Made by a program: the position numbers and the translations under genes | Notes under the pieces: model-generated | Seen by the model: only the letters and a program-made list of their open reading frames with translations | Databases searched by the model: none | Told to the model about the DNA's origin: nothing | Shown: piece after piece, positions 58,030 through 64,000 of the stretch | Layout of the letters: every line of letters starts with the position of its first letter | Position numbering within the stretch: position 1 is the stretch's first letter | Source: Adineta steineri | Lineage: Eukaryota > Rotifera > Eurotatoria > Adinetida > Adinetidae | Reading direction: 5' to 3' | Assembly (NCBI GenBank): GCA_905250115.1 | Contig: CAJNOI010000013.1 | Coordinates: 203,422 to 267,421, forward strand | DNA length: 64,000 nucleotides

Positions 58030-60417
58030 TTAGATATTACTTTCATTTTTCTGATTAATCGAAGTTGATTTATTAATTTTTTCGTAATTTTCATCAATTG
58101 CTTTTATATTTGCATTTTCAATAATCCATTCATGTTGAATTACTTCATTTAATGGCATACGATCTAATGGATTACGACGAATAAGCTAAATCATATGTTT
58201 TGTTATATTAAATATATATAAAATAAAATACTTTTAATCTTACTTGACTAATAAGATCACGAGCATGAGATGATGTATGTGATGGAAATGATAAATCATT
58301 TGTTCGAATAAGTCGAATTGTATCTTGTTGAGTTTGACTATCGAATGGAGGTTTACCAACAATCTGTAAATTAAAATATATGAATCTATCCACTTCAAAA
58401 AGTAGAATACTGTCAAAAAAAAGTATTCATAACTGAAATTCACAAGCGCGATCAAACCCAGGTCATATACACTAAAAATTACATTGCTTGTCACGTTCAA
58501 CATCTTTCATCTATTGACATTTCAATCCTGAGTTCATTGCTCTCTATAAACAATTTTCATATACTGAATTTAGATGCATTGACAGTACTCGATTCTCAAA
58601 TTAACCCTAGTACTACCAAGTGGGATCAGAAATGACCCTACTATAGAAAAGTGAAATTTAATAAGATATCTTGGTATTTTTCTAGTTTAAAAACTATTCA
58701 GCATTTCTCATGACCAAGACTTTTTGGCAGAGTACTGAAAAAAGAATTGTTTCATCTTTCCTACCTCCGCATTAATAAAAATATAAAACCAGTTGGACGT
58801 AACTGGAATCGAATTGAATTATGTTTTATTATGGACTCAACCTGCTGAATAGGATGTGGTAGATTATCCTAATGTGGAGAAAATATCAGAAGAACTAAAT
58901 AAAATCTTCGCGGACTTAAAAAGAAAATGATGTTCGCTTCGTAATCGTATCGAAGACAGAAAGACTCTGAATAAGTGTTATAAATATTCCAAACCCACTT
59001 CTAATGAGCAATGTGTGAAACGATCTTTTTGTATCACGTGTTCGAAATAAATATATAGCATCCTTCTCAGTCATTTTATTATCTAACCGAATAGAAAATA
59101 GTATAATTTGGTAGTACTAGGGTTCATTTCGAAAATATTCTAAGAGTATAAAATCGATATTAATCATATTCATTCTTTACCATTTCATAAGTAAAAACAC
59201 CTAAACACCAAAGATCTATTTTTTCATCATATCCATTTCCATTGAGCATTTCTGGTGCTAAATAATCTAATGTACCACAAAGAGTTGTTCGTCTATTTCA
59301 AGAAAAAAATTATTAAACAATAAATAATGCATATAAACTCACTTATTAGCTTCACTACTTTCCGCTGACCAACCAAAATCAGCTTTCAAAAAAAAACGAA
59401 ACGATAAATTAAATAAAAAAAATTGATTTATTTACCTAGCTTAAGAATTCCATAAACTCCAATGAGAATATTTTCGGGTTTAATATCACTAAAAATAGTT
59501 TGTTTCTAAATTAAAATATGAATGAAATTTGTTTAATTTACCGATGAATAATTTGTTTAGAATGAAGATATGATAATGCATTACAAAGTTGATAGACAAA
59601 CTAAAGTGAAAAGAGAATCGAATTGTAATAATAAAAATTTTAATTTTACTCCAGCAGCTTCATTTTCTTGTAAAACTTTTTCTTTTTGCATACGTCGATA
59701 TAATTCTCCACCAGGTGCATATTCAAGTAATAAAAATATTCGTTGTTCATCATGAAAAAAACCATAAAGACGCAGAATATTTGGATGTCTAAATACATAA
59801 TCCAAAAAAATCAAAAAAAAACAGAAATCAAATTCTTACTTAAGACGACTTTGAATTGAAATTTCACTAATTAATTGTTTAGCTAAACGTGGAGTAGATA
59901 TTTGATCTTTAATAATAGCCTGTTAAAGTATAAGCATTTATTAATTGGAAAAAATTAATTTATTAATACTTTTAAAGCAACAATATATTTGCTTTTCTTC
60001 TCGCGAACACAATAAACATGACCAAAACGTCCTCGACCTAGTGGTGCTCCAATTTCAAAATCATTGATTGTCCATTGACGCCTACAAAAAAAATTAAATA
60101 TAGCTATAGTCAATCTAAAGAATCCGTTTTATTACTGTGATGATCCTGTAGTTGATTTCGATGCTGCTGATGTTTCATTTAAATGATTTGTAATTAAATC
60201 TGCATTGCTATATGATGATGATGATGATGCTCCAGGTTGTTTTCGATTTTCTTCATTATGTTTCTTAGAATCAACTGTTGAAAAATATTCCCTATGAACA
60301 TTCAAAGAATAGAAAATTCTTCAAGAACAAAATAAAAGAAAAACGCTATTCTTACGAAGGTATTGGACGATTTTCAACATTTCGATTCTGAAGTATTGAA
60401 CGTGAGGATGATTTCAT
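58030..60417 (-). CDS. AURK: Aurora-type mitotic serine/threonine kinase
   Basis: Eleven exons join in frame: 60417-60356, 60291-60136, 60081-59970, 59919-59840, 59788-59650, 59600-59542, 59488-59436, 59382-59343, 59292-59181, 58363-58244 and 58185-58030 (TAA), giving 362 residues. The first ~75 residues are Ser-rich and disordered. The kinase domain has [13 protein letters not shown] (ATP Lys), [14 protein letters not shown] (catalytic loop), [20 protein letters not shown] (Aurora DFGWS and activation loop with RRTT-like KRTT), YLAPEMLNG and [11 protein letters not shown]. It ends after [10 protein letters not shown]. The DFGWS and [10 protein letters not shown](A/P)PEM sequences are specific to Aurora kinases; A versus B cannot be settled. 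Role: spindle assembly and chromosome segregation. Intron 58364-59180 holds a 522-bp MITE. The gene is divergent from ROPN1L. Confidence 0.92.
58603..59124. mobile_element. 522-bp inverted-repeat element in Aurora intron
   Basis: Bounded by perfect 17-bp terminal inverted repeats, AACCCTAGTACTACCAA and TTGGTAGTACTAGGGTT. No ORF of note. It is long for a MITE and may be a deletion derivative of a larger transposon. Confidence 0.8.
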
Positions 60418-60731
60418 TTTCTTCTTATCTAAATTAAATATTTGTTTGATCGACTAGAGAAAAAAATTGATTGAGTTAGTCTTTGTTTCGAGCCTCAGAA
60501 AAATCTTGACCAATGAAAACAAAGTGCGCCACATTCTATTTCATTATTTAATTGGTTCTATTAAATTTTTCTTTAAATAAAATTTATCTTATTATAGAAA
60601 AAAAAACTTAAGAAATAAATTTGAACCAAACAAAAAAATGTAATTTTAATACTATATATAGACTATTATTAATGGTTGAACTTAATGAGCATGTTGACAT
60701 TACATAGACGACAGGTTCATTCTGAACAAAT
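60418..60731. promoter_or_regulatory. Divergent promoter region of Aurora kinase and ROPN1L
   Basis: 314 bp between start codons. An acceptor-like TAATTTAG lies about 10 bp upstream of the Aurora ATG, so a 5' UTR intron or trans-splice site is likely on that side. Confidence 0.4.
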
Positions 60732-61815
60732 ATGGCGACAAATGAACCATATTATACAAGTGAACAAATTTCAATACCAACAGAATTTCCTGATATCTTA
60801 CTTCAATTTTCAAAAGCAGCAATACGAACACAACCGACAGATATATTAGCATGGAGTGCAGCGTAAATTTTACATTTCAACTTTATTTCCTATTATAATT
60901 AATCTGTTTAATTACAGGTACTTTCGAGCATTAGCAAATGGTCAAACACCGCCAGTAAAAGAACGTATGAGAGAAAAACTTCGATAAATATATAATTTTC
61001 AAATTAATTTTAGGTCTAGAAATGCCTGATGCTACTCAAAAAATTGATACTGGTTTAACTATGGGCTTGTTAAAAATATTACATAGACAGGTAAACAATA
61101 TTTCTACATAGTTAATTATCATGTACTATGACATAAATAGAAATGATATATGATTCCTATTTTTTCTTTATTCAATGATTAACAAATAAATATTTTATAT
61201 ATCGATATACGAGTTGTATAGATTTTAATGAGTATGCTTGAATCTATCTAACAACCGTTCGTGACATGAAATTCTAATTAAAAAAACGTCCAATTATTTA
61301 CTACGAGAATGTTTTAATGATGTTCTATTTCCTTTGTTTCAGTTTTCTTCCAAACGTACAATATCATTACAACAAATAAAAGAGAAATATGAGGATTTAG
61401 ATATTCCACAAGAACAATTTGATGATATTGTACAAATCGGTTCATTCAATGATAATGTTCAATGGGATCATTTTCTAGCTATTGCTCTTACAAAAATATC
61501 TAAGGTAAGAGAATTTTATAGTTTAATATAGATTGAAAAGAAAAATAGTTTCGCTTTTTTCAATAGAATTTAACTGATACATTAATTAAAATATGTGAGT
61601 TATTAACAAGCGATCCACCAGGTGCTAATGCTCGTATACCATTTGAACAATGGAAAAAATTCTATCGATATTTAGCTGAACTTGATGGTGAGATTAGTGA
61701 AGAACGTATAAAACAAGTTATTGATTATTTAGCTAATGAATGGGTTATAAGACAAAATGATATGATTCATCCAAGAAATTTTCTTCATCCCGAATGCCCA
61801 AAACTCGAAGGATAA
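60732..61815 (+). CDS. ROPN1L: Ropporin-1-like protein (ROPN1L)
   Basis: Five exons join in frame: 60732-60862, 60918-60964, 61014-61090, 61343-61504 and 61567-61815 (TAA), giving 221 residues (human ROPN1L is 230). The RIIa-type dimerisation/docking start is clear: IPTEFPDILLQFSKAAIRTQ, then PTDILAWSAAYFRALANG. LEMPDATQKIDTGLTMGLLK aligns with human MEMPTATQKTDTGLTQGLLK and fixes the second intron (donor GAAC/GTATGA). The end contains ICELLTSDPPGANARIPFEQ and FYRYLAELD. ROPN1L sits in the radial spoke of motile cilia and sperm flagella and binds AKAP-type helices. Confidence 0.9.
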
Positions 61816-62189
61816 ATTCGATTAGTTATACATTTAGACAGATAGAAAAAAACATATTTTACTTTTGTTGTTCGTATGTGCATTCAGTCAAAAATTGTTT
61901 ATTTTTCTTTTTCTTAGTCATAATCTATTTCAGTGCTTTCGTTGTTGTTTTGTAATAAATTTAGAATGATTTATTTAATTGATATATACAATAAATAATT
62001 TTCTATAGATGTAAATCCTATATCTTACGAGAATAAATGATTAGACTTGGATAAAGAATCGATAATGTCGTCAAAAAACAAACAAATTGTTTATCATATA
62101 ACTGAACGTAAAGGTGTTGACTTGAAGAAGATATTCCTAAAGTAAATTAACATGAAGTTTTAATTAACATTCATGTTGTTTCATGTAGT

Positions 62190-62336
62190 GATTAGGTATG
62201 AACGATACCACATCGGAATTAAGAATCGGCAAGTTTGATTCCGATCCCGATGCTTACAAAATTTAAGCTATACGAGTCCGATGCGATACTTAAAAAAGTC
62301 TTAACGATGCGGATCCGAGCCTAAGAAAACCCCGAT
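62190..62336. repeat. Degenerate interspersed repeat, copy 2
   Basis: Starts GATTAGGTATGAACGATACC and shares AATCGGCAAG, CTATACGAGTCCGAT and CGGATCCGAG with the repeat at 12087-12757. It is shorter and lacks the nested MITE. Confidence 0.6.
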
Positions 62337-62340
62337 GTAG

Positions 62341-62450
62341 CTCTATTAGCTTTAGGTAAAGGTTGTATCGTTCGTGGAGTTATTATTGAATCACCATTTC
62401 ATAAAATATTTGGTTTCGATTCAGTATCAATATTTTATTATAAAAAAAAA
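62341..62450 (+). pseudogene. Possible ABHD12-like hydrolase remnant
   Basis: An open stretch right after the repeat reads ALLALGKGCIVRGVIIESPF and then HKIFGFDS. This resembles the strand-helix region PDALILESPFTNI of ABHD12-type serine hydrolases. No start, catalytic Ser or continuation is visible, and the repeat seems to have cut into it. Weak evidence. Confidence 0.3.
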
Positions 62451-62461
62451 ATTTTAAATAA

Positions 62462-63481
62462 TTAACAAGTCTGATTTTGTTTTAATTCATTTTTAAATTT
62501 CTCTATTTCTAGTTTAATTGTTTCCGGATCAGTATCAAGTACCCATTGAAAAAATTCATCTTCAGTTTTACCAAAACGTCTTTCAAAATTTTCCATATGT
62601 ATACGAATCATATTTTTTCGATCATCAATAATATCAGTAAAAAATTTTCCACTATATTTCTCTCTAAATTGTCGTTTTTCAACACGTGCATTAAGTCCTC
62701 GATTATATTCTTGTTGTTTATCAAAATAAATTAATGCTTGTTGACGAACATTAGAAATAAATTCATTTTTATCATCAGTTATTTCATCTTTTGGAATTTG
62801 TTGTTCATTTAAAAATGCAATAAATTTAATATAAATGGGACGTTTAGATGTACGTTGTCGATGAGCATGATTAAGCTGATCTTCATCAAAATAGAAACGA
62901 CGAAAATATTTTCCATTAATAATCCATTGAAAAAATTCTTTATCATTCTCAAAACCTTTTACATATTGTTCATAATCATAACCGAGAAATTCAAAAATTT
63001 GTTGAACATTTGTTGATAAAATTAATTTTGTTGATGTTGTTGTTGGATCAAATTCTTTCGTATGTACATTCATCCAAAGACCTTGTATACCATATTTTAA
63101 ACCAATTTTATGACATATATTTCCAAGAAGACCACCTAAATCTGAATAAGAAAAATAGACAATTGCATTATCATATTGTTCTTCTGGTACAAGAATAAAA
63201 TCAATTTGAAATTGTTCAAAATCAAATGAATAAACATCACCATTATGAACAATTTCAGTTGGATGAAATAAATCTTCAATTAATTTTTGAATTTTTATTG
63301 AAGGTGGACATACAATAAGAACATCAAGATCACCAAATGATTCTTTATATGGAAATTCTCTAGGGACATCACATTTAGTAATATATCCTCGAATTTTATT
63401 TAATATACGTTCTTTTAATACATAATATTCATCACGTGCATAACGACGAGTTACAACTTTTTTTAATGCATTTCCACCCAT
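62462..63481 (-). CDS. Intronless nucleotidyltransferase-like protein
   Basis: A single 339-residue ORF with no intron, in contrast to nearly all neighbours. It begins MGGNALKKVVTRRYARDEYY. Near residue 47 it has ESFGDLDVLIV, which fits the G-[GS]-x(n)-[DE]-x-[DE] metal site of pol-beta-type nucleotidyltransferases, with a third acidic position possible at FQIDFILV about 45 residues later. The rest is helical and charged. Proteins of this look occur in fungi, algae and large DNA viruses; I cannot name the substrate or assign an orthologue. Base composition matches its surroundings. Horizontal or retrotransposed origin is possible. Confidence 0.7.
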   Translation of the reverse strand: MGGNALKKVVTRRYARDEYYVLKERILNKIRGYITKCDVPREFPYKESFGDLDVLIVCPPSIKIQKLIEDLFHPTEIVHNGDVYSFDFEQFQIDFILVPEEQYDNAIVYFSYSDLGGLLGNICHKIGLKYGIQGLWMNVHTKEFDPTTTSTKLILSTNVQQIFEFLGYDYEQYVKGFENDKEFFQWIINGKYFRRFYFDEDQLNHAHRQRTSKRPIYIKFIAFLNEQQIPKDEITDDKNEFISNVRQQALIYFDKQQEYNRGLNARVEKRQFREKYSGKFFTDIIDDRKNMIRIHMENFERRFGKTEDEFFQWVLDTDPETIKLEIEKFKNELKQNQTC

Positions 63482-63907
63482 GATATTGTTTTTGTTTTAT
63501 TTAAATTTCTTCACATTTTTTTAAGTTATATATAACAACAACAAAAAAACAAATCTCATGCAATCGTTATTGCACAATAACCGTCAGAAATGATGACATG
63601 ATGACTCATACTGATCATAAACAAGAAAAGGAAATGATGTATCGATGATTCTTTCTCAATTCATTTTCTTGACTTGCTTATGAATATCGTATCGAACATT
63701 TTAATCTGATATGAAAGTTTATTTGAAAAAGTAATCTATAAAATCATCAATTCTACAATAAAACATAATAATATATCTCATTCAAAAGCGTTATACGCAA
63801 TCTTTTGATAGTTTTATTCTCAAAATCAACGCATGCTGGGCTATTCTCTAATAAAAGTACTAGATAAAATATGGCAGGATTATATAAAATAGAAGGAAAA
63901 ACATAAA
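63482..63907. other. Intergenic, no gene seen
   Basis: AT-rich 5' flank of the nucleotidyltransferase-like gene and 3' flank of the next gene. Confidence 0.45.
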
Positions 63908-64000
63908 TTAATGTTCAAGAATACGTAAATTGCCAGAAACAATTTTATTTTCTAATATAGCACCGGGTGGTACATCAATTCGATCACCATGATTTGCAAT
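63908..64000 (-). CDS. C-terminal fragment of a gene that continues beyond the window
   Basis: Reading from 64000 down, the frame gives 30 residues ([20 protein letters not shown], then [10 protein letters not shown]) and TAA. The composition is protein-like, with codon use as in neighbours. Too short to assign. Confidence 0.5.
   Translation of the reverse strand: MANHGDRIDVPPGAILENKIVSGNLRILEH

Larger units (their letters stand above)
61816..62461. other. Intergenic with a repeat and a decayed gene fragment
   Basis: It contains a copy of the 12 kb repeat (62190-62336) and an apparent hydrolase remnant (62341-62450), both listed. Between them and ROPN1L nothing else was seen. Confidence 0.5.

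Overview
The window reads as nuclear DNA of a small, AT-rich metazoan. Nearly every gene is cut by introns of about 45-60 nt with GT/AG ends, and the repertoire is animal: rabphilin, SCAMP, CatSper-type channel, peptide GPCR, tristetraprolin-type zinc fingers, Aurora kinase, ROPN1L. The compact introns, several genes with an acceptor-like TTTTAG directly abutting the ATG (as expected for spliced-leader trans-splicing), many short inverted-repeat elements and a fungal-type pyruvate decarboxylase together suggest a bdelloid rotifer. That identification is inference; no marker gene proves it. Gene models below were built by hand. Where exon lists are given, reading frame and phase were checked across every junction.

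Layout. 0-0.5 kb: C-terminus of a CSTF2-like protein. 2.9-5.3 kb: synaptotagmin-14/16-like gene (+). 5.4-8.2 kb: CatSper-family channel (-), convergent with it and carrying two inverted-repeat elements in introns. 9.7-10.2 kb: start of a secreted protein, cut by an assembly gap. 13.1-15.9 kb: coiled-coil protein (-) with a U12-type AT-AC intron, divergent from RAB4 (+, 16.2-17.9 kb), which has two alternative last exons. 19.0-21.3 kb: pyruvate decarboxylase (+). 22.7-24.2 kb: SIRT3-like sirtuin (-). 25.5-28.0 kb: SNX4 (-), divergent from a ZFP36/TIS11-like gene (+). 29.6-31.0 kb: two divergent one-exon ABM-domain genes. 31.2-34.3 kb: ADP-ribosylhydrolase (-). 37.8-40.0 kb: rhodopsin-type GPCR (+). 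40.8-43.0 kb: unusual EF-hand/proline-rich/low-complexity protein (+). 44.0-45.1 kb: FAM81-like (-). 45.7-48.7 kb: rabphilin (-) with a 9-nt microexon. 50.8-51.1 kb: small one-pass membrane protein (-). 51.4-52.6 kb: TMEM68-like acyltransferase (-). 52.8-55.2 kb: SCAMP (-) with two mutually exclusive exons. 56.1-57.3 kb: GNAT acetyltransferase (-). 58.0-60.4 kb: Aurora kinase (-), divergent from ROPN1L (+, 60.7-61.8 kb). 62.5-63.5 kb: intronless nucleotidyltransferase-like gene (-). 63.9-64.0 kb: C-terminal scrap of another gene.

Themes. Several genes belong to vesicle traffic (RAB4, SNX4, rabphilin, SCAMP, synaptotagmin-like), but they are scattered among unrelated genes, so no operon or shared cluster is claimed. 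The strongest candidates for novelty are the SCAMP exon pair, the RAB4 exon pair, the AT-AC intron, the pyruvate decarboxylase, the EF-hand-bracketed protein and the intronless nucleotidyltransferase. At least nine short non-autonomous DNA-transposon-like elements sit in introns and intergenic DNA; no transposase gene was seen.
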